Source: a virus
DNA: 64,000 bases
Direction: 5' to 3' (one strand)
IMG/VR virus record: IMGVR_UViG_3300031649_000001
Span: 47,262 to 111,261 of that record
The notes under the pieces were generated by a model. The model was given only the letters and a program-made list of their open reading frames with translations. It did not search any database and was not told the origin of the DNA. Below are positions 40,928 through 48,404 of this stretch, piece after piece. Position 1 is the stretch's first letter. Each line of letters opens with the position of its first letter. The position numbers and the translations under genes were made by a program.

Positions 40928-41428
40928 TCAGGTGTCCAGGAGCGTGATGATGTGCACGTCGCCCTCGCCGTACTCCTTGGCCAGGGCGTCGTAGACGGCT
41001 CGCCCGGTGGGCGTCAGGTCGTCCGGGATGGCCTCGTAGTAGCCGCCGACGTGCCGGTTGCTCAGCGACGCGGAGGTGGCTCCCAGGAACCCCGCCCAGC
41101 GCAGCCCCAAGGACAGCTCGTCCTCGCCGCGCAGGTGCGTCAGGCTCCTCGCCAGGTCGCCCTCATCGGCCCGCTCCAGGGCGGCGCGGGCCGCGTGCAG
41201 CCGGGTGCGGGCGCGGTCGTGGTAGCCGCCCTCGTCCCAGATCTGCGGCTCGGCCATCCGGAACGGCACCCGGGCGTCCGGCTCGCTGAGGTAGGCGTAG
41301 ACGTCCACGTTGCACGGGTCGTCGGGGCGCTCGGGCGCCAGCACCACCAGATAGGCGAACAGTCCGCCCTCGCCGGTGTCGTCGTACAGCACGCCGGGCG
41401 TCGGCCAGTTGATCATGTTCACGGGCAT
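40928..41428 (-). CDS. Hypothetical protein
   Basis: 166 residues; ATG at 41428 (reverse) behind GGAGCGCCACC. Begins MINWPTPGVLYDDTGEGG and continues with a strand-rich half (GLFAYLVVLAPERPDDPC), then helices (HDRARTRLHAARAALERA) and a polar end. Twelve bases from the next gene. Function unknown. Confidence 0.75.
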   Translation of the reverse strand: MPVNMINWPTPGVLYDDTGEGGLFAYLVVLAPERPDDPCNVDVYAYLSEPDARVPFRMAEPQIWDEGGYHDRARTRLHAARAALERADEGDLARSLTHLRGEDELSLGLRWAGFLGATSASLSNRHVGGYYEAIPDDLTPTGRAVYDALAKEYGEGDVHIITLLDT

Positions 41429-41439
41429 GGGTGGCGCTC

Positions 41440-42129
41440 CTATTCGACGGCGTCGCGCAGCGTACGGTGCGCGACGATGGGGCTGAGGGTGAGGCGGAGC
41501 CAGCCGGTGAGCTGGACGGAGGCCATGCGCTCCAGGTAGGCGTACGCCCCGTCCAGGGCGTCGGCGTGCTGGGTGGTGTCGGTGGTCAGCGTCTCCACCT
41601 CCCGCCGGTACACGTCCTCCGCCTGGCCGATCAGCCGCTCGGCCTCGGCCTGGGGGTCCTTCACGCCGCGCACGCAGATCAGGAGCTGCCGGGTGGTGTA
41701 GGCGGTGCGCACCTGAGTGCGGACGTGGTCCTTGCCCGGCATCCAGATCGGATCGAGGTGGTCGTCCTCGTCGAACCGGGACTCGGTGATCTTCGCGCCG
41801 TGATAGGCGCCCATGGAGACCATGTGGTCCGCGTGATCGAAGAGGGCGCGGGCGGCCTCCCGCATGTAGTGGCCGTGCCGCTCCTGCCAGCTCATCGGCT
41901 CCGGCTCGGTCATGGGCACGTTGGCGGCGCACGCCCGGCGGACGATCCGTGCGGGCTGGGTGATGCCGCCGGGGCGCTCGGCGTGGAACTTGGCGAGGGC
42001 TGCGTGGGCGGAGCCGACGGCCATGATGCGGGAGCGGCCGGGCCCCTCGCCGTCGGGACAGTCGCAGTCGGTGTAGTGGAGGGCGTAGCCGCCGGTGACG
42101 GGCACCAGGCGGACGGGGAATTCGGTCAT
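41440..42129 (-). CDS. Hypothetical protein
   Basis: 229 residues; ATG at 42129 (reverse). The N terminus is a small CDCPDG-containing beta domain (GGYALHYTDCDCPDGEG), followed by a long helical region (HGHYMREAARALFDHADH, AEAERLIGQAEDVYRREV). A second ATG about 70 codons in could give a shorter product. Follows an ATCC box. Not recognised. Confidence 0.75.
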   Translation of the reverse strand: MTEFPVRLVPVTGGYALHYTDCDCPDGEGPGRSRIMAVGSAHAALAKFHAERPGGITQPARIVRRACAANVPMTEPEPMSWQERHGHYMREAARALFDHADHMVSMGAYHGAKITESRFDEDDHLDPIWMPGKDHVRTQVRTAYTTRQLLICVRGVKDPQAEAERLIGQAEDVYRREVETLTTDTTQHADALDGAYAYLERMASVQLTGWLRLTLSPIVAHRTLRDAVE

Positions 42130-42144
42130 GTGGCTTGGTCCTCT

Positions 42145-42156
42145 ATCTGCGTGGAT
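42145..42156. promoter_or_regulatory. ATCC box overlapping a stop codon
   Basis: ATCTGCGTGGAT (reverse ATCCACGCAGAT); its last base is the last base of the TGA that ends the leftward 42521-42156 gene, and AGAGGACC follows before the next start. Confidence 0.6.
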
Positions 42157-42521
42157 CAGTCGTTGTCGGGGCTCGGGCGGCCGACGAGCATGGCTCTGGC
42201 CTCCAGTGCGCGGTGGAGCAGGGCGGGCTCGCCGGGGGCGACGTCGTGGGCCTCCACGGAGTCCTCCAGTTCGGGCAGCTCCAGCCGGAGGCTGTCCGGC
42301 TGGCTCTCCATCAGCTCCCGCAGGGCGCGGCCCCGGAGCGGCATGCGCACCCACACCGCCACGTCGGCCAGGCTGACGGTGACGTACAGCGCAGGCCCGA
42401 GGTCCACCTCCACGGAGGCGCCTTCGGCCAGCACGTCGCGGAGTTCTTCGGTGGTCAGCTCGCTGTAGTCCAGCCCCTCGGTGTCCGCCGCCGGTTCTGT
42501 CGGCTCCGGCGCGCCGGTCAC
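42156..42521 (-). CDS. Small acidic protein
   Basis: 121 residues; GTG at 42521 (reverse) overlapping the upstream stop (GTGA). Acidic and helical at the start (SELTTEELRDVLAEGASVE), beta-rich middle (ALYVTVSLADVAVWVRM) and a helical end. The acidic surface could mimic DNA, but nothing proves it. Unknown. Confidence 0.7.
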   Translation of the reverse strand: MTGAPEPTEPAADTEGLDYSELTTEELRDVLAEGASVEVDLGPALYVTVSLADVAVWVRMPLRGRALRELMESQPDSLRLELPELEDSVEAHDVAPGEPALLHRALEARAMLVGRPSPDND

Positions 42522-43384
42522 TGGCCCTCCGTCTGGGGCTCCTCAAGGACCACCCAGTCGCCCGGCTTGTCCAGGACCAGCCAGGTGCCCAGCTCGGTGC
42601 GGGGCACCGTGATGCCGTCGGGGTAGTCGGAGGCCTCGTCGCCGCGCACCACGAGATCGACGTTCGTGGTGGAGACGTCGGTGACGGTGACCGGGACGGC
42701 GCGGGTGGCGGTGACGTAGTACTGGCCGGGGGCGGCGAGGCGCGGCACGCGGCGGCTGGCCGGGCGGGCGTCGGTCTCCGCGTGGCCGGTCAGGGCGCCG
42801 GGCTCGCCGTCGTCCTCCCGGGCGAAGAAGCCGTCCTCGTGGAGCTGGCGGCGGGCGGCGGCCAGGTCGGGCGTGGTGTCGTCGGCCAGGTACCGGAGGT
42901 AGCTGCGGATCTTGCGGCCCTCGTCCAGGACGCCGGTGACGCGGTAGTCGGCCACGTCGGGGTGTGTGTCCTGCCAGTGCTGGACGCGGCCCAGGACGGC
43001 CTCCAGGAGCCGGAGGTTGGTGCGGGCGAAGTCCTCCTCCATCCGCCGCTCGTCGTGACCGGCCGGGTGCTCGAAGAACGGCTCCCGCTCGCCGCCCGCG
43101 CCTTCCTCGGCGTTGCGCTGCTCCGCGAAGACGCCGTTCTCCACCAGGTGCAGGCCCAGGGTGATGGCGTCGGCGGAGTGCAGCCGGGTGACGATCTCCC
43201 GCCGGGGCGGGTTCTTCCCGCCCTTGCCGGGCTCGTCGATGACCTGGGAGACGTAGACGTCGCGGGTGTAGCCGTGTTCGGTGTGGGCCGGGCCGCGATT
43301 CACGCTGACGGTCTCGTTCTCGTAGGCACGCGGCCGGGCAAGCCAGGCGTTCTTGCCGGGGCTGGGACTGCGGTTCTCGGTCAT
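42518..43384 (-). CDS. Hypothetical protein
   Basis: 288 residues; ATG at 43384 (reverse). N-terminal beta part (VSVNRGPAHTEHGYTRDVYV), a helical middle (HLVENGVFAEQRNAEEG, RTNLRLLEAVLGRVQHW) and a beta-rich C terminus (GQYYVTATRAVPVTVTDV). Largest gene of the 40481-43723 unit. No recognised domain. Confidence 0.75.
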   Translation of the reverse strand: MTENRSPSPGKNAWLARPRAYENETVSVNRGPAHTEHGYTRDVYVSQVIDEPGKGGKNPPRREIVTRLHSADAITLGLHLVENGVFAEQRNAEEGAGGEREPFFEHPAGHDERRMEEDFARTNLRLLEAVLGRVQHWQDTHPDVADYRVTGVLDEGRKIRSYLRYLADDTTPDLAAARRQLHEDGFFAREDDGEPGALTGHAETDARPASRRVPRLAAPGQYYVTATRAVPVTVTDVSTTNVDLVVRGDEASDYPDGITVPRTELGTWLVLDKPGDWVVLEEPQTEGQ

Positions 43385-43400
43385 GACGGGTCGGTGTCCT

Positions 43401-43412
43401 ATCTGCGTGGAT
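43401..43412. promoter_or_regulatory. ATCC box overlapping a stop codon
   Basis: ATCTGCGTGGAT; its last base is the last base of the TGA ending the leftward 43723-43412 gene. Confidence 0.6.
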
Positions 43413-43723
43413 CAGGCGGCGAGGCCGAAGGCCAGGGCCGTCCGCTTGTAGGCGAGGAGCGTACGAAGCAGGTCGAGCGCCTGGGTGGCCAGGTCGTAGG
43501 CGGCGGCGGGCCGCTGGCGGCCGTTGGCCAGGGTGTAGGTGCGGGCGGCCGGGGCGATGCCCAGACGCTTGGCGGTGCGGGTGATCTGGGAGGCGTACCG
43601 GGCGGCGAAGTCGTCGCCGAGGCCGAGCCGGTCCAGGAGGGTGCGGGCCGTGATCAGCGTGGGCTGGCGGCGGGCGCCCAGGACGGCGGCGCGGTGGTGG
43701 CGGCGGGTGCGCGTCCGGTACAT
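43412..43723 (-). CDS. Small basic protein, possible DNA-binding
   Basis: 103 residues; ATG at 43723 (reverse) with AGGGAGACACG upstream. Basic start (YRTRTRRHHRAAVLGARRQ) and a helical middle (TLLDRLGLGDDFAARYASQI, TRTAKRLGIAPAARTY) that could be a helix-turn-helix. It is the first gene after a symmetrical-family promoter, which suits an early regulator, but this is inference. Confidence 0.7.
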   Translation of the reverse strand: MYRTRTRRHHRAAVLGARRQPTLITARTLLDRLGLGDDFAARYASQITRTAKRLGIAPAARTYTLANGRQRPAAAYDLATQALDLLRTLLAYKRTALAFGLAA

Positions 43724-43750
43724 CGTGTCTCCCTCGGTCTCCTGCTTGCC

Positions 43751-43804
43751 GTGTGACACGAGATTAGCATCACGGGATACCGCGCGCAAATCTCGTGTCT
43801 CATC
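43751..43804 (-). promoter_or_regulatory. Symmetrical-family promoter (leftward), model copy
   Basis: Reverse strand: GAGACACGAGATTTGCGC with -35 TTGCGC (43789-43784), 17-bp spacer, -10 TAATCT (43766-43761), CGTGTCACAC. Arms GAGACACGAGATT and AATCTCGTGTC are near-exact inverted repeats, so the whole promoter is almost a palindrome. Confidence 0.8.
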
Positions 43805-43892
43805 ACAGGGACGAGTCAGGGCCCCGCCACCCACCGTGTCTGAAGGGAGCGACGAGGCCCTACGGGCATCATGCCATGCGCTGAACGGGAAT

Positions 43893-44393
43893 TCAGACAG
43901 GACGCCCGGACCGGCCGGAGGAGATCGGCGCCGGGGTTACCCCCCGCTCCAGGCACTCGGACACCAGGGCGCGGAAGTCCATCCGGCAGAAGTCCGCCCG
44001 CGCCATGCTGTCGGCGGTGAGCTGGAGCGCGGGCCATTCCTCCCGGTGGAACTGCTCCCGGCCCTGGCCGTACAGCACCTCGTCCAGCCAGAGCGCCACG
44101 ATGTGCACCGCCTTGACGCCGCGTTCGCTCCTGAGGTCGGCCGGGGGGGCATCCGGCCGGTCGGCCGCCCGCCCGCCCGGCCGGACCCACTGATCGACGA
44201 GGTAGCCGATGTGGGCGAGTGCTACCGGAGTGTCGGACAGGTACGAGTCCAGCAGCGCCCGCGCCGCCCTGGCCCGGTCGGGCTCCCAGAACTCCGGCCG
44301 GTACCAGGCGTCCGGCCGCCAGTCCCCGTCGCCGGTCTGCGTGGCCCCCGCGTTCTGGTGGTGGGCCACCACCACGATCCTGCTCGGGCTCAC
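43893..44393 (-). CDS. Hypothetical protein with in-frame GC repeat
   Basis: 166 residues; GTG at 44393 (reverse) overlapping the stop of the 47-residue gene (GTGA). Begins SRIVVVAHHQNAGATQTGDG, then WYRPEFWEPDRARAARALLDS and a helical C-terminal half. The GC palindrome at 44153-44184 encodes the RPGGRAADRPDAPP segment. Last gene of the HU-containing unit. Unknown function. Confidence 0.7.
   Translation of the reverse strand: MSPSRIVVVAHHQNAGATQTGDGDWRPDAWYRPEFWEPDRARAARALLDSYLSDTPVALAHIGYLVDQWVRPGGRAADRPDAPPADLRSERGVKAVHIVALWLDEVLYGQGREQFHREEWPALQLTADSMARADFCRMDFRALVSECLERGVTPAPISSGRSGRPV
44153..44184 (-). repeat. GC palindrome repeat carried in frame
   Basis: CCGGCCGGTCGGCCGCCC and adjacent units, translated within the 44393-43893 gene. 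Confidence 0.6.
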
Positions 44394-44533
44394 CACCGGC
44401 CGTTCACCGCCCTGCCGCACCGGCCGCTGGCCCAGTCCATGGCCCGGTCCAGGCGTGCGCCCAGCCACTCCCAGACGGCCTCCCCAGGGCCGCGACGGCG
44501 CCGTCCGGGACGGCGCCGCCTGCCCAGGCTCAT
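44390..44533 (-). CDS. Very small basic protein (47 residues)
   Basis: ATG at 44533 (reverse) overlaps the HU stop (ATGA) and its own TGA overlaps the next GTG (GTGA). The product is strongly basic at the start (LGRRRRPGRRRRGPGEAV), then WEWLGARLDRAMDW, an amphipathic helix. The two-sided overlaps and GC-biased third positions support a real gene. A short basic protein beside HU may bind DNA or RNA. Confidence 0.6.
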   Translation of the reverse strand: MSLGRRRRPGRRRRGPGEAVWEWLGARLDRAMDWASGRCGRAVNGRW

Positions 44534-44823
44534 GCCGTCTTACCCGTCGCCACGACGTCCTTGAAGGTGGAGCCCACCTTGAAGGAAGCGCGGTAGCGGG
44601 CGGGGACGTCGATCTTCCCGCCGGTGGCCGGGTTCGTCGCGGTGCGGGCGCCGGAGAACTTGCGCTCCCAGGTGCCGAACCCGGGGATGACGACCTTCTC
44701 GTCCCCGGCGGCCACGGTGTCCTGCACGACGTCGACCAGGGCATCCAGGAACGCCTTCGTCTGGGTCTGGGTGGCGCCGTCCATGCGGTCGGCGATGGCG
44801 GCGGCGAGCTGGTTCTTGTTCAC
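44530..44823 (-). CDS. HU/IHF-family DNA-binding protein
   Basis: 97 residues; GTG at 44823 (reverse), overlapping the preceding stop. The DNABII signature GFGTWERKFSGARTATNPAT spans 48-67, with the NP dipeptide that intercalates DNA, plus the usual helical base (NKNQLAAAIADRMDGATQ). Typical HU length is 90-100. It bends DNA and could serve phage DNA packing, recombination by the integrase, or control of the many promoters. Clear assignment. Confidence 0.92.
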   Translation of the reverse strand: MNKNQLAAAIADRMDGATQTQTKAFLDALVDVVQDTVAAGDEKVVIPGFGTWERKFSGARTATNPATGGKIDVPARYRASFKVGSTFKDVVATGKTA

Positions 44824-45113
44824 GTGATGTAGTCCTTCGTGCTGTCGATGAGTTCCTGGTGCGCGTCCGCTGCTGCGGAATCGCGAACCCGCTGCTCGGC
44901 GAGGGCGCCGAGTGCTCGGGCGTAGTTCAGGGCGGCGCCGATGCCGTGACAGACCGTGTCGCGGAACACGAACCGTGTGCCCGCGTCGGTGCCGGTGCCG
45001 CCGGGCGAGTAGGCGTACAGGTACGTCTGCTCGCCGGTGACGTGGGTGTAGCGGGCGGCCTCCATCCGCATCTCGCGGTAGCGAGGCCTGTTGATCAGCA
45101 GGCTGTACGCCAT
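44820..45113 (-). CDS. Hypothetical protein upstream of HU
   Basis: 97 residues; ATG at 45113 (reverse) with AGGAGCCG upstream. Start MAYSLLINRPRYREMRMEAARY, then a beta/turn region (GEQTYLYAYSPGGTGTDAG) and a helical end (ALNYARALGALAEQRVRDSA). GTGA overlap with the HU gene. Unknown. Confidence 0.75.
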   Translation of the reverse strand: MAYSLLINRPRYREMRMEAARYTHVTGEQTYLYAYSPGGTGTDAGTRFVFRDTVCHGIGAALNYARALGALAEQRVRDSAAADAHQELIDSTKDYIT

Positions 45114-45122
45114 CGGCTCCTC

Positions 45123-45485
45123 CTAGAAGTCCTGCCGCCAGACCTGGCCGTCGTCGGCCCAGGTCCAGCGCTGCCAGACGTCCTCCGGGACGCTGGGCGC
45201 CTCGCCCTTCACGTCGGCACTGTTGACGATCCACACCTCCATGAACGCGGTGTCGTTGCCGTCGGGCCAGTGGGTGGGCTCGGGCGGCCCGAACTTCCCG
45301 GCCTGGCGGACCATGCCGCGCTGGGACCGGACACGCTGCCCGAACTCGTCCAGGGCGCGGCCGATCGACTGGAACTCCTCGATCGTCGGGTCGGTGGAGC
45401 CGCCGGGGCCGTGGTTGTTCGGGTGGTAGATGAGCCGGAGCCGCTGGCCGCGCTCCAGCTTCATGTCGCTGGGCTCTTCGCCCAT
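45123..45485 (-). CDS. Hypothetical protein, first gene of the HU unit
   Basis: 120 residues; ATG at 45485 (reverse), GAGAGGATCACTCC upstream. Starts with a beta section (KLERGQRLRLIYHPNNHG), then a helix (IEEFQSIGRALDEFGQRV) and a Trp-rich end (DVWQRWTWADDGQVWRQDF). Follows the promoter at 45511, so it heads a five-gene leftward unit. Not recognised. Confidence 0.75.
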   Translation of the reverse strand: MGEEPSDMKLERGQRLRLIYHPNNHGPGGSTDPTIEEFQSIGRALDEFGQRVRSQRGMVRQAGKFGPPEPTHWPDGNDTAFMEVWIVNSADVKGEAPSVPEDVWQRWTWADDGQVWRQDF

Positions 45486-45510
45486 GGAGTGATCCTCTCT
45501 TCGGTGCCGT

Positions 45511-45561
45511 GTGTGATCACGCTATCCGACAGGGCGCGCGTGCACAAACCTTGTGTCACTC
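45511..45561 (-). promoter_or_regulatory. Symmetrical-family promoter for the HU unit
   Basis: Reverse strand: GAGTGACACAAGG arm, -35 TTGTGC (45547-45542), 17-bp spacer, -10 TAGCGT (45524-45519), then GATCACAC. Variant arms but same spacing. Confidence 0.65.
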
Positions 45562-46005
45562 ACCGTGCATGAAAGCAGGGCGTTCACCCGGCTCGTCCTG
45601 TTCCTTGGTGTAGGCGGACGGGGTGACCGTGTACGGCACCGTCTCCTCCCGGCCGTCCGGGTGCAGCAGCGTGATCTCCCCCTGGGCCTTCGCGACGCGC
45701 AGGAACAGCGAGCGCGGCCCGGCCTCGGGGTGCTGTTCCTGGCCCCGGCAGATCGCCTGCGGCAGCTCACCCGGGTTGTAGCTGAGGGTGTCGTGGCAGG
45801 TGATGAAGCTCTCTTCGCGGGTCACGGACTCCGTCAGGTACTTCAGGAGGCCAGGCTGTAGGTGCATCAGGTTGCCGGGGCGGAAGATGCACGTGTCGCA
45901 CCGGCGGGCCATGAGCCGGACCAGGCCGCCGTCCGTCCACACCTTCTGGGTCGGCTCGTCGTCCTCGTCGTCGTCCCAGACCTCGGTCTCGATGTCCTCA
46001 TCCAC
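45556..46005 (-). CDS. Cys-rich protein with CxxC-x-C-x-C arrangement
   Basis: 149 residues; GTG at 46005 (reverse), inside an ATCC box. Acidic first 20 residues, then RRCDTCIFRPGNLMHL near 35, SFITCHDTLSYN near 67 and AICRGQEQH near 85: four Cys in the order C-x2-C...C...C, seen in many actinobacterial and phage proteins and likely to hold a metal or Fe-S cluster. The rest is beta-rich. Redox or sensing role possible. Confidence 0.75.
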   Translation of the reverse strand: MDEDIETEVWDDDEDDEPTQKVWTDGGLVRLMARRCDTCIFRPGNLMHLQPGLLKYLTESVTREESFITCHDTLSYNPGELPQAICRGQEQHPEAGPRSLFLRVAKAQGEITLLHPDGREETVPYTVTPSAYTKEQDEPGERPAFMHGE

Positions 46006-46011
46006 GCGGAT
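46000..46011. promoter_or_regulatory. ATCC box covering a start codon
   Basis: ATCCACGCGGAT; the GTG start of the leftward Cys-rich gene lies inside it, so a bound protein could block its translation start region in DNA. Confidence 0.55.
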
Positions 46012-46024
46012 AGCTCCAGGGGGT

Positions 46025-46060
46025 GGCCGCCCGGCCAGGTGGCCGGGCGGGCGGGCGGTC
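46025..46060 (-). repeat. GC palindrome repeat
   Basis: CCGCCCGGCC (46027-46036) pairs with GGCCGGGCGG (46041-46050). Between two leftward genes; possible partial terminator after 46347-46081. Confidence 0.5.
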
Positions 46061-46080
46061 AGGTGAGCAGGCGGGGCAGG

Positions 46081-46347
46081 CTACTTCAGCCCGACCATGG
46101 CCTTCAGCTCGGCCTTGATCCGGCGGGCGTCCTCACCGCGCCAGGTGCCCGCGTTCACCAGGAACCGGCGGACGATGCCGTCGCCGGAGTCGTCGCCGAA
46201 GCTGTCCTCCACGCTGTCCAGCCCTTCCATGGCCTGGATGTACGGCTCGGCGCCGAAGTAGATCTTCGGCCAGGTGGAGCGGATCTCGGCCGCGATGTCG
46301 CGGACCTTGCGCGGCTCGGGGGTGGTGTCGGTGGCGGTGTCCGCCAT
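46081..46347 (-). CDS. Hypothetical protein
   Basis: 88 residues; ATG at 46347 (reverse) with GGAGGACCC upstream. Helical, with KVRDIAAEIRSTWPKIYFGAE near 14 and GIVRRFLVNAGTWRGEDARR near 57. First gene of a two-gene unit. No family recognised; small size fits an early host-interaction protein. Confidence 0.75.
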   Translation of the reverse strand: MADTATDTTPEPRKVRDIAAEIRSTWPKIYFGAEPYIQAMEGLDSVEDSFGDDSGDGIVRRFLVNAGTWRGEDARRIKAELKAMVGLK

Positions 46348-46390
46348 GGGGTCCTCCGGTGGCTTGGCCCCCGGCCCGGCGGCCGGGGGG

Positions 46391-46441
46391 TGTGACATCA
46401 AACTATCAACCCCTCGGACCGTGCGCAAATCCCGTGTCACG
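46391..46441 (-). promoter_or_regulatory. Symmetrical-family promoter (leftward)
   Basis: Reverse strand: GTGACACGGGATT arm, -35 TTGCGC (46428-46423), 17-bp spacer, -10 TAGTTT (46405-46400), TGATGTCACAC. Its leader hairpin is CCCCCGGCC/GGCCGGGGG at 46368-46389. Confidence 0.7.
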
Positions 46442-46482
46442 TACCTACGGTGACATCAGGGTTCACGCCTCTGTCCACGGGG

Positions 46483-46513
46483 CTGGCCGCCCGGCGGGGT
46501 GCCGGGCGGCCAG
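46483..46513 (-). terminator. Terminator of the 47404-46529 gene
   Basis: CTGGCCGCCCGGC (46483-46495) pairs perfectly with GCCGGGCGGCCAG (46501-46513). It lies just past the leftward stop. Confidence 0.75.
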
Positions 46514-46517
46514 TGTG

Positions 46518-46529
46518 ATCCGCGTGGAT
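46518..46529. promoter_or_regulatory. ATCC box overlapping a stop codon
   Basis: ATCCGCGTGGAT, sharing a base with the TGA of the leftward WELLYDKP-family gene, between stop and terminator. Confidence 0.6.
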
Positions 46530-47404
46530 CACTTGTCGGTGCAGCTCGGGCACCACACGGAGCGGCGGCCACCACGCAGGCCGCGCTCCTGGACCAGCCG
46601 CGTGAGCGGGTGGGCGTGCTTGTGGGTGGTGCAGATGAGGGCGTACTTGCCGTCCTTGCGGCCGACCTGGGCCTTCTGCTTGGGCTTGTCGTACAGCAGC
46701 TCCCAGCCCTCCACGGCCGCGTCGCCCTGGGCCTCGCGGCGGGTGCCGCCGCCGGTGCCGGTGCGGGGGGCCCGTGCGGGCTTGTCGCGCTCCACGGCCT
46801 TGGCCGCCTCGGCCGCCTTGGGGGCGTCGGCGCAGCCCTTGCCGTGCTCGCCGGTCTCGACGATCTTCTCCACGGAGCAGCCGCACGCGGCCTGGCCCCG
46901 GTGGGCGTCGGCGGCCGGGGCGGCGTCCTCGTCGCTGTTCTCGTCCTCCTGGTCGGGGGCGTTCTCCAGGGCGGCCGTGATGGCGGCGGCCTGGGCGACG
47001 GTGGCGGTGGCCTCGTCGATCACGGCGTTCAGGAGGGCGTCAAACTCCTCGCCGCTCTCGCCGTCCTCGTCGTCGGCTGCCCGCTCGGCGACGGCGTTCG
47101 CCTCGGCCACGGCCGCGTCCTCGGCGTCGCGCCCGGCCTGCTCGCTGGCCAGGGTCTCCGTCACGGCGGCGGCCGACAGCGTGGTCTCGTCGTCGGCGGC
47201 CGGGGCGGCGGGCTCCGGGGCGGTCGCGACCGGCGCGCCCTGGGCGGTGTAGGTGAGCTTGCTGGTGGCCTCGGTGCGGACCTCGACATCCACGCGGTCC
47301 AGCTTGGCGCGGGCGTCGGCCTCGGTCTTGGCGCTCTTGAGGTTCGAGATGCGCTTGGGCTCGGGGCTGGAGGGGGTGGCGGCGACGATGTAGGCGGTGG
47401 CCAT
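46529..47404 (-). CDS. WELLYDKP-family protein with CGC/TGxHxxxC motif
   Basis: 291 residues; ATG at 47404 (reverse), GAGGAGCCC upstream. N-terminal 60 residues (KTEADARAKLDRVDVEV, LTYTAQGAPVA) match the head of the 61945 paralogue. A long acidic Ala/Glu stretch follows. ACGCSVEKIVETGEHGKGC near 170-188 is a possible metal site that also occurs at the end of the RecT-like protein. The C terminus is the shared domain (WELLYDKP at 234, YALICTTHKHAHPL, WCPSC). Own promoter, leader and terminator. Role unknown. Confidence 0.8.
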   Translation of the reverse strand: MATAYIVAATPSSPEPKRISNLKSAKTEADARAKLDRVDVEVRTEATSKLTYTAQGAPVATAPEPAAPAADDETTLSAAAVTETLASEQAGRDAEDAAVAEANAVAERAADDEDGESGEEFDALLNAVIDEATATVAQAAAITAALENAPDQEDENSDEDAAPAADAHRGQAACGCSVEKIVETGEHGKGCADAPKAAEAAKAVERDKPARAPRTGTGGGTRREAQGDAAVEGWELLYDKPKQKAQVGRKDGKYALICTTHKHAHPLTRLVQERGLRGGRRSVWCPSCTDK

Positions 47405-47454
47405 GACGGGCTCCTCGGCGAGTCGGGTGGTGCGTGGTGGGGCGGTTCCCCTTA

Positions 47455-47511
47455 CGAGACACGAAGTTAGCATACTCTGATCCGCGTGCGCAAATCTCAT
47501 GTCACACGGGC
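47455..47511 (-). promoter_or_regulatory. Symmetrical-family promoter for a WELLYDKP gene
   Basis: Reverse strand: GTGACATGAGATT arm, -35 TTGCGC (47493-47488), 18-bp spacer, -10 TAACTT (47469-47464), CGTGTCTCG. The spacer contains a GATCC half ATCC box. Confidence 0.7.
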
Positions 47512-47515
47512 GGGC

Positions 47516-47548
47516 GGGCGGCCGGACCCTGGGGGAGCCCGGCCGCCC
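47516..47548 (-). terminator. GC palindrome after the 47868-47560 gene
   Basis: GGGCGGCCGG (47516-47525) pairs with CCGGCCGCCC (47539-47548). Immediately 3' of the leftward stop and ATCC box. Confidence 0.65.
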
Positions 47549-47560
47549 ATCCACGCTGAT
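47549..47560. promoter_or_regulatory. ATCC box overlapping a stop codon
   Basis: ATCCACGCTGAT, sharing its last base with the leftward stop TGA. Confidence 0.55.
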
Positions 47561-47868
47561 CAGTCCTCGGTGGCGGGCAGGTCCTCCAGCTCGGCCGCCG
47601 CCTGGGCGCCCTGGGCCGCCTCGGTGAGACGCGTGAGCACCAGCGAGGCCGCCGCTTCACGCCCCATGGCGCGGCTCACCGGGTCGTCACCGGTCAGCCC
47701 GTAGGCCACCGGGAGAACTTCCTCCTCGTAGGTGGTGTGGACCAGGTGGACCAGCTCCTCCATGGCGCGGGTCCAGCCCGGGGCGTTCTCCTCGTCGGTG
47801 AGCTCGCCGTAGATGGTGCTCACGCCCATCTGGTAGTCGTCGGACGGGGTGGGTGCGGTGTCGTTCAA
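47560..47868 (-). CDS. Hypothetical helical protein
   Basis: 102 residues; TTG at 47868 (reverse) chosen because GAGGAG lies at ideal distance; a later GTG would lose the ribosome site. Helical core (TRAMEELVHLVHTTYEEEVL, REAAASLVLTRLTEAAQGA). Second gene of the unit from the promoter at 48311. Family unknown. Confidence 0.65.
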   Translation of the reverse strand: MNDTAPTPSDDYQMGVSTIYGELTDEENAPGWTRAMEELVHLVHTTYEEEVLPVAYGLTGDDPVSRAMGREAAASLVLTRLTEAAQGAQAAAELEDLPATED

Positions 47869-47983
47869 GGTGTCTCCTCGTTCGGGCTGGGGGCTCTCCC
47901 CGGCAGGCGCCACGCCCCCTCCCCCCCGGGCGGGGGCGTGGCGCCAGCGAGGGGGGCGGCCGGGGGCCGCCCTCCCCGCCCGG

Positions 47984-48271
47984 TCAGCCGTCGCGGCGGA
48001 TCTGGTCGGCGGTGTCCAGCTCCTCGTCGAGCGCGACGGTCACGCGGTCCAGGATCAGGGAGTGCAGGGCGCGTTCGGCCATGGGGGCGGAGGAGCCGGG
48101 GACCATGCGCATCACGTTCTGCATTCCGGCCGTGAACACGGCGCGGATGGCCTCGTCCAGGATGTCGAGTTCTTCGCTCAGGCGGCTGACGTTGGGGTCG
48201 CCTGCCTCGATGCGGCGCTCGATGGCGCGGCGCATGGGGCTGGTGCCGTCGTTGGGGAGCTGGCTGATCAT
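47984..48271 (-). CDS. Hypothetical helical protein
   Basis: 95 residues; ATG at 48271 (reverse) behind AGGAGGCCAC. Helical throughout (RRAIERRIEAGDPNVSRL, LDILDEAIRAVFTAGMQNV, ERALHSLILDRVTVALD). Preceded by the symmetrical promoter and leader hairpin GGGGGC-GCC-GCCCCC. Unknown. Confidence 0.75.
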   Translation of the reverse strand: MISQLPNDGTSPMRRAIERRIEAGDPNVSRLSEELDILDEAIRAVFTAGMQNVMRMVPGSSAPMAERALHSLILDRVTVALDEELDTADQIRRDG

Positions 48272-48310
48272 GTGGCCTCCTGTGCCTGGTGGTGGGGGCG
48301 GCGCCCCCGG

Positions 48311-48364
48311 TGTGAGACATGACATTAGCGTCGGCCCATACTCAATGCAAATCTCATGTCACAC
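48311..48364 (-). promoter_or_regulatory. Symmetrical-family promoter (leftward)
   Basis: Reverse strand: GTGACATGAGATT arm, -35 TTGCAT (48350-48345), 17-bp spacer, -10 TAATGT (48327-48322), CATGTCTCACACC, then the leader hairpin. Confidence 0.75.
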
Positions 48365-48396
48365 GGCCGGGCGGTCGGGCGGGCGGCCGACCGGCC
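48364..48396. repeat. GC palindrome repeat between divergent promoters
   Basis: CGGCCGGGCGGTCGGGCGGG and flanking units between the leftward promoter at 48311 and the rightward one at 48405; it separates two divergent units. Confidence 0.5.
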
Positions 48397-48404
48397 AGTC
48401 ATGC

